Source: Spiroplasma_E sp902809815
GTDB taxonomy: Bacteria > Bacillota_I > Bacilli_A > Mycoplasmatales > VBWQ01
Direction: 5' to 3'
Assembly (NCBI RefSeq): GCF_964030925.1
Contig: NZ_OZ034992.1
Span: 124,001 to 188,000, forward strand
Length of the DNA: 64,000 nt
Shown piece after piece: positions 42,846 to 53,437 of the stretch (the stretch's first letter is position 1; every line of letters starts with the position of its first letter). A program made the translations under genes and the position numbers. Below the pieces are notes generated by a model. The model was not told where the DNA came from, did not search any database, and worked only from the letters and a program-made list of their open reading frames with translations.

Positions 42846-43038
42846 AAATAATCATAACATAAAAAACAAAATAATTAATAAATTATCTTGCGGTGAATTG
42901 TGTTACTTAATTGAATTGTGTTACTTAATTAAACTAATCATAACACAAAAAATAAAATAATTAATAAATTATCTTGCGGTGAATTGTGTTACTTAATTTA
43001 ATTGAATTGTGTTACTTAATTGAATTGTGTTACTTAAT
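42846..43038. repeat. Duplicated phage edge with 18-bp repeats (P2)
   Basis: A segment of about 87 bp (TAATCATAACA...TTATCTTGCGGTGAATTG) occurs twice in tandem, each time followed by two or three GAATTGTGTTACTTAATT units. This is the P2 phage limit, as in P0 and P1, but partly duplicated. Confidence 0.8.
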
Positions 43039-43040
43039 TA

Positions 43041-43223
43041 AAAATAATATTACACTTATTATAAAAAAAGACAATATTCTTTTTAAAAAAAGATTGAATA
43101 TTTTTAATTAAAAAGAACACTAATAGTAAAATAATTTTCAAAATAATTTTTCTTAATTAAGATAAAAATTAAATTAAAAATTCAATGATTAAATTAAATA
43201 TTCATTGAATTTTTAAATTATGA
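43041..43223. other. Gene-free stretch
   Basis: Low-complexity AT-rich sequence between the P2 edge and the HNH gene. No frame or structure that I would defend. Confidence 0.35.
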
Positions 43224-43508
43224 TTAATTTTTTTTAATATTACATTCAACATGCATTGGTTGTAAATTTTCTAAACTATTATTATTTGGATCACCATCAA
43301 TGTGATCAATATTTCAAGCAAATGCTGAAGTTGGTTGTTCACCTTGATAAGCACCTTTTATCATTGGCAAGCAACACCACGGACAAGGAGCTTGCACATT
43401 CAATGTTCAAAATTCAGATAATCCTTTAAAATATTTCTCCATTTTTTGAATAGAATAGTTTCATATTTTTTCTTTGTCTTCTTTTTCTCACTTTTTACGA
43501 CGTGCCAC
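43224..43508 (-). CDS. HNH endonuclease-type protein
   Basis: 94 aa, GTG start at 43508 with AAGGGG upstream (11 nt). The C-terminal half carries the HNH fold: two Cys pairs' worth of metal ligands (APCPWCC), then NIDHIDGDPNNNSLENLQPMH and ECN, matching the H-N-H consensus (HIDGDPxNNSxENLxxMHxxCN). Such small HNH proteins cut DNA in phage packaging, homing or restriction. TGA Trp codons confirm code 4. It is isolated between a phage edge and a potD remnant, so its system is unknown. Confidence 0.75.
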
Positions 43509-43596
43509 AATGAATTAACCCCTTTCGTATTAAATTATACTATAAGTTACAATATTTTTTTATATTTTTTTAAACTTAATATTACAATTTATTTTA

Positions 43597-43882
43597 TTAA
43601 CGTGCTAATAATCTATTATAAGCAGTTTGCATTTGTGGGTCAAAACTACGAGTATATAAACCGTTAAAATATCCTTCATGATGCTTACTTGGATCTAATG
43701 GATCGGGTAATTGCCATTTTTTGGAATATATACATGCTTTCAAATTTCTGCTGAAAAATTAGTACTAACTTCATCCATGGCTGCTTGTAAAGGTGAGGTA
43801 TAACCAAATTCACTACTTAAATCAACTTGTGTTTGTTTTTGCATTATATAATTAATAAATTTAAAAGCTAAATCTTTATGAA
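43597..43882 (-). pseudogene. C-terminal remnant of spermidine/putrescine-binding protein (PotD-like)
   Basis: Reads HKDLAFKFINYIMQKQTQ, then LSSEFGYTSPLQAAMDE, the usual C-terminal block of polyamine-binding proteins. A frame change near 43720 is needed to reach PLDPSKHHEGYFNGLYTRSF...NRLLAR and the stop. IS5 copy 6 removed the rest. Non-functional. Confidence 0.65.
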
Positions 43883-45038
43883 GACATATTCCGTAATTAA
43901 ATTTTTTAAAAGTCAATTAATAATTTTAAAATTTATTTTATAATTTTGTTATTAACAATAAATTTAGAAAAGTGTTGATAAAAATGATTTTTGAAAATTT
44001 AAAAAAATTAAAAAATGAAGAATTTTACAGATATTTTGGTATAAAACGTTTTCATTTTAATGAAATGTTAGAAAAATTAATTGAAATAGAAAAATTAGAA
44101 AAAAATAAAGGTCGAAAAAATAAACTTTCAGTAGAAGAAAGATTAATGATGACTTTATTATACTGAAAAGAATATTATACTTTTTTTCAAATGAGTATTA
44201 AATCTAAAATGAGCCCATCAAGTTGTTTTCGAAATATTACTTGAGTAGAAAATAAACTTAGTAACCACAAAGATTACCAATTTTTAAAAGAAAGATATAA
44301 ATTAAAAATTGATAAAAAACAAGAAAATTCAAATGAATTTCAATTTTATTTAATTGATTCAACTGAGATTGAAATTGAAAGACCAACTAAAAAAAACTAC
44401 AGTTAGAATATTTTTCTGGTAAAAGTTGAATGTATTCTATAAAATTTTAAATTGTATATGATTTTTTAATAAAAAAATTGTTGATATTTTTGCTGATAAT
44501 GGTAAAGTGCATGATTTTCAAATATTAAAAAATTCAAATCTTGAATTTTCAGAAAAAACAATAATTATTGGTGATTTAGGATATCAAGGTATACAAAATA
44601 TTTATAAAAATACAATAATACCAATTAAAAGAACTAAAAATAAAAAATTAACTAAACAAGAAAGAAAATACAATAAGATTGTATCTAAAATTAGAATTAA
44701 AGTTGAACATGTCTTTGCTTGATTGAAAAGATTCAAAATTTTAGTAAATAAATGTAGAAAATCTAAATTTAGACTTATGTACTTAAGATTTAACTTACTT
44801 TGTGAAATTTTTAATAAAATAAAACCATTAAAATAAAAAAAATATTAAAAATATTTTTTTAAAATTTAAATTTTTATCGAGTTAATATAAAAATATTATT
44901 AACAATTTTTTGTTTAAAATGTAAACTCATTTTTTAAACTATTTTTTCAAAAAATATTTATTTCTATATTCAATAACACTAAATAGTTTTAAAACAATTT
45001 TATTGACAATTAATTAAATTTAATTACGGAATATGTCC
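43883..45038 (+). mobile_element. IS5-family element, copy 6
   Basis: Both ends present (GACATATTCC and GGAATATGTCC). The left flank is potD, the right flank plectrovirus coat gene, and there is no target duplication. So it sits at a recombination joint rather than a simple insertion. Confidence 0.9.
43972..44836 (+). pseudogene. IS5-family transposase, frameshifted (copy 6)
   Basis: First frame and A8 slippery tract intact, but one T is missing in the run at 44461 (six instead of seven). That breaks the second frame shortly after the shift site. Confidence 0.8.
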
Positions 45039-45182
45039 TTAGAATCTTTTCGTTATGTATTTAATTGAGTATTTGCTGGTGACTCAATTATGACAAATTG
45101 ACCGGTATTAATTCCAATATTTATGATGGTCTTAGTATTTATTAAAGAATTCATAGGACATATTATTCGTGGATTTAGATAG
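45039..45182 (+). pseudogene. Candidate coat protein, 5' truncated (P4)
   Basis: 47 codons: SFRYVFNWVFAGDSIMTNWP then IFMMVLVFIKEFIGHIIRG. Aligns with the C-terminal two thirds of 27252-27458. The start was removed by IS5 copy 6. Confidence 0.7.
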
Positions 45183-45216
45183 AAAAAATTAAATTTATTT
45201 TTAGGAGGTAATGGTT

Positions 45217-45477
45217 ATGATTAAATTATTTTTTGCAATAATTTTTGTTTTTCCTTTATTAGGTAAACTTTTACCTTCTTTAAATAATATTGTTCAAAAT
45301 ATTTTGCAAAGTTATATTACTGATTTTTCTGGTTTACATAATTTATCTTTGGTTATTAAAAGTTTTATTTTTGGTGATAGTTCACAACAAATAGTTTCAA
45401 TGCCAGCACCATTGTTAGCAATTATTTTAGTGCTTTTTACTTTTTCATTAATTTTAAAATTATTAAAAATAATATAG
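45217..45477 (+). CDS. Plectrovirus hydrophobic membrane protein (P4)
   Basis: 86 aa (MIKLFFAIIFVFPLLGKLL). Counterpart of 27481-27735. ATG 45217 is 8 nt from GGAGG and matches the P1 start; the in-frame ATG at 45211 is too close. Confidence 0.7.
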   Translation: MIKLFFAIIFVFPLLGKLLPSLNNIVQNILQSYITDFSGLHNLSLVIKSFIFGDSSQQIVSMPAPLLAIILVLFTFSLILKLLKII

Positions 45478-45489
45478 GATTAGTTTATT

Positions 45490-45858
45490 ATGGGTGTTGC
45501 TTTTATTTCAAAAGTTTTAGAACTATTTGGACAAATTTTTATGAAATTTTGAAATTTGCCAATGGCAGATTTAGGTTTTAATTTGGGAACTTTTGTTGTT
45601 TTTATTCTTTTAATAAAGTTTGCTATGTCAGTTTTTTTAAATATTGATATTCAGCCAGTTTCTACATCGGGGACTGTAAAGCAAAGTTATAAAAATATTA
45701 AAGGTGGTTCAAAATTTGTTGGTAAAAAAATTGCTAAGGTTCATAGTAAACGTATTGATAAATTAAAAGAAAAAAATAAAAAACAAGGTAAGTTTAAAGG
45801 TGGTGCTGGTGGTAATAAATTTACTGGAACATCTAGTGGTTGAGGAGTTGGTAATTAA
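45490..45858 (+). CDS. Plectrovirus membrane protein, P4 form of the 112-aa protein
   Basis: 122 aa. Shares the ADLGFNLGTF...ILLIKFAM hydrophobic core with the P1/P2 protein. The tail is different, very basic and Gly-rich (KNKKQGKFKGGAGGNKFTG), possibly for ssDNA contact. Confidence 0.65.
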
Positions 45859-45860
45859 TT

Positions 45861-46058
45861 ATGAGTGATTTTGTGAATAGTATATTGCATTTAATTTTTA
45901 TATTTTCTAGTAATGATATTGGTATATTTTTAAATCAAACTAATATTACTGATGAAGTTTATATTTTGTTTAATTTGACTTTTTGGTTGGTATTAGGTGT
46001 ATTTTTTAATTTTATTTATCGTAGTATTAAATTTATTTTTAGGTCATTGTTTGGGTAG
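45861..46058 (+). CDS. Plectrovirus 65-aa membrane protein (P4)
   Basis: 65 aa, nearly the same as 29227-29424, though neighbouring P4 genes are diverged. This suggests recombination or strong constraint. Confidence 0.7.
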   Translation: MSDFVNSILHLIFIFSSNDIGIFLNQTNITDEVYILFNLTFWLVLGVFFNFIYRSIKFIFRSLFG

Positions 46059-46067
46059 GTGTTAAGT

Positions 46068-46258
46068 ATGAGTGTTTGAGATATTTACAATAAAATACAT
46101 CAATGTATAGTTGATTATTGAACTATGTTTATAGGAAGTCCAGTTGACCAATTTACTACTATTTTATGAAATTTGGTAGTTTATGGAACGCAGTTTTTAT
46201 TGGATTTATTATATTTTATGGTTTATGATGATTTTTAAGATGTTTGTTTGGTAAATAA
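46068..46258 (+). pseudogene. Plectrovirus 63-aa membrane protein, frameshifted (P4)
   Basis: The T6 run in the P1 gene is T5 here (near 46195). After GTQF the frame goes to LLDLLYFMVYDDF and stops at 46238, losing the membrane segment. Restoring one T gives FIGFIIFYGLWWFLRCLFGK ending at 46258. Confidence 0.7.
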
Positions 46259-46260
46259 TT

Positions 46261-47312
46261 ATGTGATTTAAATTTGCTAAATTGTTTTTTGTTGTAAATA
46301 CTTCTGTTCAAGCACCAACTAGTTTAATTGCTTCAAATGACCATAATGTTGTTAATTATGATATTACAAAAGAAATGGTTAAACATGTTAAGTATCATAA
46401 TTTTGATGATTGAGCAACAATACCATGAAATTCTGCTTATTTTGACATTGACCAACCGGATTTAAAATTAGTTAGTGGTGAATATATTGGTAATCAGGGT
46501 ACTTATATATGTTCTTATTATAGTGATACAGTTGGTGTTCCAAAACAACAGATAAATATGGGGTCTGGCGTTTATACTTTTAATAGAAAACAATTGGATG
46601 AATTTTCACGTATTATGTTTAATCATAATTATGTTTCAGAAAAGAATACTAATCATTTGAATTTTGTTAATAACGATAGGAGAGTTATAAATTTTCAAAC
46701 ACAGTTAAATTTTGAAATTGATAAACCTTTGAGTTTTTATATTCAAGGATTTATGTTTTATTTTGAATATGAACGTTTTAAAACTTTTACTGCTAATTTT
46801 ACTTTTAGTTTTTTAGATTATGTTGGTAATACAAAGTATGTTTTTAAAGGTAAAGTGGATAATGATATTTATCAACAAGATTTATATAATTTTGTTACTT
46901 TGCCTATTCGTGTACCAAGTTTAAAACATTTAACAGTATTTTTTGACGTTCACGGTGATTCATATTCTTATATGTCACCACAGTTAAATCTTGGTCAAGT
47001 TAATATTTTTCAAGTGAAAATATAACGCCAGTGCCACCAAATAGTCCTTTTAATCCCGAATATGAAAGACCAAGTTGATATGATGTCTTTGGACATTTAT
47101 GTAATGCTTTTAGATGAGTACTTTATGGTGTTGTTGGTAAAGTTTTACCAGTTGAACCATTAAGACAGTTTCTTTTTATAACAGATAGTTTATTACGACA
47201 TATTTTTTTAGATACTATTAGTACTGCTTTAAATGTTGATATTGTTAGCGGTATTGAAAATATTATACCTTTATGATTATTTGTTAGAGCAATTAGTTTA
47301 ATTATAGGTTAG
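46261..47312 (+). pseudogene. Plectrovirus pIII-like protein, frameshifted (P4)
   Basis: Signal peptide MWFKFAKLFFVVNTSVQA and the extracellular domain read well. A T6-to-T5 loss near 47010 then ends the frame after NIFQVKI. The linker and C-terminal anchor (IENIIPLWLFVRAISLIIG) continue in another frame to 47312. A secreted, unanchored product would result. Confidence 0.75.
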
Positions 47313-47321
47313 GAGTTTATT

Positions 47322-47426
47322 ATGAAAAAGAAAGATTTATTTGAAATTTGTAGTGGAGTTGTTTTTTGTTTTTTAATATCATCGTTTACTGCTTTATTTA
47401 TTAAAGTTATTTTTTGAAAATGCTAG
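47322..47426 (+). CDS. Short membrane peptide unique to P4
   Basis: 34 aa, MKKKDLFEICSGVVFCFLIS and so on, behind TTAGGAG. One hydrophobic helix. Sequence after the stop (to about 47520) also encodes hydrophobic residues in another frame, so this may be a broken longer gene. Confidence 0.4.
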
Positions 47427-47552
47427 TTTTGGTTCAAAATTTTTAATTTTCTTTTTTGATTTTATTTTTCCTTTTATTTTAAGTTCATATTTTATAAAAT
47501 TTTGTTTTTGAATTTAAAATAAGTTTAAAAATAAAAATAAGGTGGTTAAATA

Positions 47553-48413
47553 ATGCCTTGATATGGTTATGTGTTATTAGTTATAGGTTTGATTATAATT
47601 ATTTATCCAATTCTTATAACTATTCGTAATGTTAAAATTTTAAAACGAGTTGGTAGTTATATTATTTCAGCACCTCCAAGAACTGGCAAATCTGCCCTTG
47701 CTTGTTGTTTAGCACAAACTCATAAGAAACGAGTAGTTAGTCCTTTCCCTATTAAGTTAAAGACTGGTTATTCTTATTTGGTTAATTATAACGATGTTTT
47801 TACTTTTAATCAGTTAGCAAGTAATTATGCTTTTGAGGAACAAGATTTAATAATTTTAGATGAATTAGCATTAAAAATAAATTCTAATGATTTAGGAGTA
47901 CAGTTTAAAAATCAACAAGAAAGTTTAGGGCAATTTTGTAAGTTAATAGGTCACATGTTTAATGGTACAATGTATTTGATTGAACAACACCCTAATAGAA
48001 TACCAGTACAAGCAAGAGAAAAAGTAAAATATATAGTTCAAGTTAAAAGAATGCGTGTTTTATTATTTTTTGTTGTATTTAATATTAATTTATATACTAA
48101 TATTGAGGATTATAATAAAGTAGTATTTTCACGTCGTAGAACAAAGAAAATGATTAAAAGAGGTATTATGCCTCCAAGTTATAGTGGTGAAGCAATGGCT
48201 ATGACTTTATTTTTTCCTAGACACTGGTTAAAAAGGTATAATTCACGTGCTTTACATTATGTGCATGAACTTAAAAGTGAATTGTCACCTAAGAAATACC
48301 TTAAAGAAGCAAGTAGTATTGATATGACTTATAGTGATATTAAATCTGCTGGTTTGGATAAATTAGATAATATATTAAAAAAGAAAGATAAACCTAAAAA
48401 TAAAGATAAATAA
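47553..48413 (+). CDS. Zot/gpI-type phage assembly ATPase (P4)
   Basis: 286 aa. Helix, P-loop APPRTGKSA and LIILDELA are present. Reads through intact, although two upstream P4 genes are broken. SD AAGGTGG. Confidence 0.85.
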
Positions 48414-48417
48414 AAAT

Positions 48418-48488
48418 AATTATAGTCCCAGTGAACCTACTGGGACTATAATTTGGGTGAGCCACGTAGTGGCGAGGGACGTAGTCCC
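48418..48488. repeat. Cluster of three hairpins at the 3' end of P4
   Basis: AATTATAGTCCCAGT/ACTGGGACTATAATT (48418-48453), GCCAC/GTGGC (48461-48473), GGGAC/GTCCC (48476-48488), each with a short loop, followed by TATATACTTGA. Same layout as P1 and P2 with other stem sequences. Confidence 0.8.
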
Positions 48489-48516
48489 TATATACTTGAT
48501 TTTAAAAGGTTATAAC

Positions 48517-48554
48517 ATACCACCTTGATTTTCAGATCAAGTTGGTATTTTTTG
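48517..48554 (+). terminator. Intrinsic terminator after P4
   Basis: ATACCA-C-CTTGAT / ATCAAG-T-TGGTAT with TTTCAG loop, then TTTTTTG. It lies about 80 nt before the SD of the large coiled-coil gene. Confidence 0.8.
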
Positions 48555-50001
48555 TTTTAAATATTTGAAATAACAATAATGAAATTATTATATTAATATT
48601 AAATTTAATAAAAAACAAAAAATAGGGAGGAAAATAATACCAAACACATTTAATTTTAACAACATAACAAAAGGTCAACAATTAATAATTTTTTTTAATA
48701 ATAATAAAACATTAATTTTTAAGACAGAGAATGCTTCGCAAGGTACAAGATTTGTCGTATTTGGTGAAACATTGGAAGGAGAAAAAGTATTAATTCCTGC
48801 TTTTACTGGAGCAGAATTAGATACTAAGTATCGCAATGTTAATGATAGCAGATCACGTCTTAACAATTGTACTAAATGGATAAGTGAACGTTGATTTGGA
48901 GTAACATCTCGCTTCCTTGATTTAGAAGAAATTTATTTATTAAATTCAGAAGGTAATTTAAGAAAATATGATGCTGCTTTTGATGGTAAAGTTTGTTTTG
49001 AAAAAAGTAAATTTTATGTTTCTGAAGAAGCCACTTATAACTTTAATGATATAAAATTATTTTTCTTAAAAGCAAGAGTTAGAGATATTTTATTAAAAAA
49101 TAATAGAGGAAAATTACCAATAGATGAAAATGTTTCACTTATTCAACAAGCATTAGCAAGAATTGGAGAAGATTCACAATTAGACACTGCTAGATTATTA
49201 ACAATGAAAGAAAGAGTAACTTTATTTATTGAAGCAATCAGTCAAATACCTGAGGCTATAGATCTTTTTGTTTATTATCAAGAATCAGAAGATAAGAAAA
49301 TTTTAGACATTAATGATGTAATTTTACAAAGTGAATTATTACATAAGTTAAATATTAAAACTGGTTTAAATTTTACTAAAGAAGAGTTAACAAAATTTAA
49401 AATTAAGTTAGAAGTTATTGAAAATAATGAAGATGAAGATAATAATATTTTGAAAGTACAATTAAATCTTGCATATAAAGTTGATAATAATACCTGAAGC
49501 GCAAACTTTTCTTCTTCTGAATTCCAAATTAAAGCTAAAAGAAAAAATAAAGTAAGTTTATTATTTAATTTACATTGTGGTAAACTTTCAATGATTTCGG
49601 TTAAATCAATGTCTATACAAGAAAAGGAAGCATCTTTTTTTTCTAAATTAGATTTTGAAATTAAAAAAATAGATAATGTAATAGAAGAATTTATTAAATT
49701 AAGTAATGAAGATAAAAAAACAGTTCATGCTTTATTACAAACACAGCAACAATGAGAAAAAAATATTGCTGATTGAAAAAATAAAAAAGAATTATCTGAT
49801 ACAGAACGTTTAGCAGGTATTAAAAAAGATAAAAAAGAATTAGAAAATGTAACTAAAAAAATCGAAGAAATTTTAGTTAAAAATGAAGAACATAAACAAA
49901 AAACACTTAATAGTTTACTTATAGATATGAAATTAGTTAATAATTTACAAATGTTAAGTTATTTAAAAAAGAGTTTATTTTTAAAAAGTAAAGAATATTT
50001 A

Positions 50002-51157
50002 GGACATATTCCGTAATTAAATTTAATTAATTGTCAATAAAATTGTTTTAAAACTATTTAGTGTTATTGAATATAGAAATAAATATTTTTTGAAAAAATA
50101 GTTTAAAAAATGAGTTTACATTTTAAACAAAAAATTGTTAATAATATTTTTATATTAACTCGATAAAAATTTAAATTTTAAAAAAATATTTTTAATATTT
50201 TTTTTATTTTAATGGTTTTATTTTATTAAAAATTTCACAAAGTAAGTTAAATCTTAAGTACATAAGTCTAAATTTAGATTTTCTACATTTATTTACTAAA
50301 ATTTTGAATCTTTTCAATCAAGCAAAGACATGTTCAACTTTAATTCTAATTTTAGATACAATCTTATTGTATTTTCTTTCTTGTTTAGTTAATTTTTTAT
50401 TTTTAGTTCTTTTAATTGGTATTATTGTATTTTTATAAATATTTTGTATACCTTGATATCCTAAATCACCAATAATTATTGTTTTTTCTGAAAATTCAAG
50501 ATTTGAATTTTTTAATATTTGAAAATCATGCACTTTACCATTATCAGCAAAAATATCAACAATTTTTTTATTAAAAAAATCATATACAATTTGAAATTTT
50601 ATAGAATACATTCAACTTTTACCAGAAAAATATTCTAACTGTAGTTTTTTTAGTTGGTCTTTCAATTTCAATCTCAGTTGAATCAATTAAATAAAATTGA
50701 AATTAATTTGAATTTTCTTGTTTTTTATCAATTTTTAATTTATATCTTTCTTTTAAAAATTGGTAATCTTTGTGGTTACTAAGTTTATTTTCTACTCAAG
50801 TAATATTTCGAAAACAACTTGATGGGCTCATTTTAGATTTAATACTCATTTGAAAAAAAGTATAATATTCTTTTCAGTATAATAAAGTCATCATTAATCT
50901 TTCTTCTACTGAAAGTTTATTTTTTCGACCTTTTATTTTTTTCTAATTTTTCTATTTCAATTAATTTTTCTAACATTTCATTAAAATGAAAACGTTTTAT
51001 ACCAAAATATCTGTAAAATTCTTCATTTTTTAATTTTTTTAAATTTTCAAAAATCATTTTTATCAACACTTTTCTAAATTTATTGTTAATAACAAAATTA
51101 TAAAATAAATTTTAAAATTATAATTGACTTTTAAAAAATTTAATTACGGAATATGTC
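50002..51157 (-). mobile_element. IS5-family element, copy 7
   Basis: 1156 bp with perfect 4-bp target duplication TTTA (49998-50001 and 51158-51161). Inserted in the 1159-aa gene. Confidence 0.92.
50204..51069 (-). pseudogene. IS5-family transposase, frameshifted (copy 7)
   Basis: An extra T near 50935 breaks the first frame, and the slippery tract is A7 instead of A8. The second frame is intact. It must have been mobilised before decay or in trans, since its target duplication is perfect. Confidence 0.8.
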
Positions 51158-53257
51158 TTTAATAGCAAGTGATGTTTTTTATCAGGTACATAATTCATTT
51201 TCACTTCTTTCAATGCAAAATATTGAGAGATATGTAAAAAGTAAAAATCCAGATAACATTTCTCCTCCTATTGGTTCAATTGCTGAAATTGATAATTTAC
51301 TAAATGATAATTTTTCTGAGTTTGTTGAAATATATAAGTTATTACCAATTGAATTTCAGAGTAGACCAGTCTATATTGTTTCTAAATTATTAAATCTTTT
51401 AGATAACTTTAAAAAAATAGAAATGAATAAACTTTTAGGACAAGAAATTATTATTGATGAAGAACATATGGCAAAAGTTTATCTTTCTCTATTAAACTTT
51501 TCAGATTATGAAGGATCTTTTTCACAATTTGTATGATTAACCAATGATTTAGAAATAAAATTATCAAAGTCTGTAAAAAATAGTAAAGAATTTAAAATAT
51601 ATAAACAAGAATTAGAAGATTTAAGGGTTAAATTTTGAAAATCGTATGATTTTACTACATTAATTAATGAATTAGTAAATGTTTATTTTCCTAGTGAAAA
51701 ACAAGAAATTTTACCTAAATTTAGTTTAGAAGAACACTTTTTATTAGAAGAACAAATATTACAAACTAATATTCTTAAAGACAATGATAGTCATAATATA
51801 GCAAAATTAAAACTTATGAAAACTAATAATATATTAAAAACAAATCAGAAACTATCAGAAGGTTTTCAAAAAGAATTATCTGATGCATTTCAAATTTCAG
51901 AAGAAAGAGCAAAAATAAATTTAGGTAAATGAGAAGTTAATGATATTATTGCAGTTAATAGTTTGGTTAATATTGATGGTATTAAAGAAAATGAATTAGT
52001 CTATTTTAAGGTTTTACAAAAAAATAGAGATAATTTTACTGTTATTATTCAATATTTAAATTCAAAAAAAACATGAGACTATAAAATAAGAGATATTACA
52101 ATTAATAATTGTAAATCATTTAATTTTACTTTTTCTAAAGAAAATCTAAACTTCCCAAGTCAAGAAGAAATCATTGATTCACAAACATTAATAAATGATT
52201 ATATAACTTGAAAAGATAAAACAATACCAGAATATGTATTATTATTACTGGAAAAACTTAAAAAAATTAATGATCCAATTTTAGGTTTTGTAAAAGTTAA
52301 TAACCAAAATTCTTTTAATTATTGAGAATGAGAAATTAATTTGCAAAAAATTAAAGAAAAATTATTAGAGATTATTGATAAAGAAATAATGAATGATAAG
52401 CAGTTAATAGAAGAAGGTCAATTGATACATTTAGAACGTTTAAGAAATAATGAAGATTTAAGATATGTTATTAGTAATAATATTTTAACGTTTGATTTTA
52501 CTGAAAATAGTAAAGAAAAAATTAAAAGTTTAAAAGAAAATGTAAATAAAACAAGTGTTATATTTGATATTAGTTATCATTCAAATTTTTTAGGTAATTA
52601 TAAGAAACAAACATCTGCAATTAATTTTAAAATTAATAGAGATAGTTCAATTGCAAAAAAAAGATTAGCAGCCATAAAAGAAGAGGTTAGCAAGATAAGA
52701 AATTCAGTAGTAGTAGTTAATAGTAAGATCAGAACCGTAACTAATGATTTACGTGACTTACACAATAGTATTCTTAATCTTTTACAAACTAAAAAACAAG
52801 AATGGGAAACATTAAGTAATCATACAAATTTAAATGTTCAATTTCAAAATCAACGAGTAATAGCAAAATTAAAATTAGATATTGAACAACTTAATGAACA
52901 ATTAGTTAATATTAAAGATAAAATTTTTAAATTAAGTGACCAAAAAGTAGAAAATTCATTGTTTTATAATGATTATATAACTTTTATTAGATATTATGAT
53001 CGAGTTACCGAAGATACACCTTCAGATATGAAAAAATATTTGTATTGAGATAAAAACTATCAAATTATTAAAAATAAGTTAAAAATATATAGTGGTTATA
53101 ATAATTTTGATGATTATAAAACAGTGTCTTTAAATAAAATTAATAATATTAAAGATATTGACATTGAAAATTGTAAAAAATCTTTAGTAGAATTATCAAA
53201 AACAAAATTTAAAAAACTTAGTTGATGACAGAAAATAATAAATAAAATATCTTGAAC

Positions 53258-53437
53258 ATGAAAAAAACAAAAATAGCTATTAAGACAGTTAAAGAAAATA
53301 ATACAAAAAATTTTGGAACTTTAATTGTAAATTTAAATGATAATAAAACATCAATAGATGAAATAAGCGTACCTTATCAAAGACAAAGTATACCACAGAA
53401 CTATTACCAACATCTGAGCCTTGAGATGAATGAATAA
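53258..53437 (+). CDS. Short frame following the 1159-aa gene, perhaps first part of a frameshifted gene
   Basis: ATG 53258 overlaps the previous gene end by 19 nt. Reads MKKTKIAIKTVKENNTKNFG...SIPQNYYQHLSLEMNE. No SD. A second frame, open from 53347, reads RTLSKTKYTTELLPTSEP then WDEWIIEK with TGA Trp and looks equally protein-like. The true gene may pass from this frame to the next. Confidence 0.4.
   Translation: MKKTKIAIKTVKENNTKNFGTLIVNLNDNKTSIDEISVPYQRQSIPQNYYQHLSLEMNE

Larger units (their letters stand above)
31860..43040 (-). mobile_element. Two tandem plectrovirus copies: P3 (truncated) and P2 (complete)
   Basis: Reading the minus strand, P2 starts at the repeats near 43040, runs rep to ATPase (35982) and a hairpin cluster (35855-35962). 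It continues only 56 nt later into the rep of P3, so the two sit as in a tandem or circular-junction arrangement. P3 lacks the 97-aa and zinc-finger genes, carries an IS3 copy, and ends in a broken membrane gene. P2 and P1 are nearly identical from the 287-aa gene to the ATPase but in opposite orientation. Confidence 0.85.
45039..48488 (+). mobile_element. 3' half of divergent plectrovirus copy P4
   Basis: Begins inside the coat gene at the IS5 edge and runs to the ATPase and hairpin cluster. No rep or early genes. Clearly more diverged from P1/P2 than those are from each other. Two genes have single-T losses. Confidence 0.85.
48637..53276 (+). pseudogene. 1159-aa coiled-coil protein, split by IS5 copy 7; apparent ATA start
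   Basis: First part 48637-50001 (455 codons) and second part 51162-53276 (704 codons) join exactly in frame when the IS and one TTTA are removed. GGGAGG stands 6 nt before an ATA; no ATG, GTG or TTG lies in frame between the upstream stop and there. The N-terminal region is globular (ASQGTRFVVFGETLEGEKVL), then coiled coils alternate with short globular parts. The C-terminus is Trp/Lys-rich (LSWWQKIINKISWTWKKQK). No membrane helix or known motif. Broken now, though the second part could be a free-standing protein. Confidence 0.65.
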
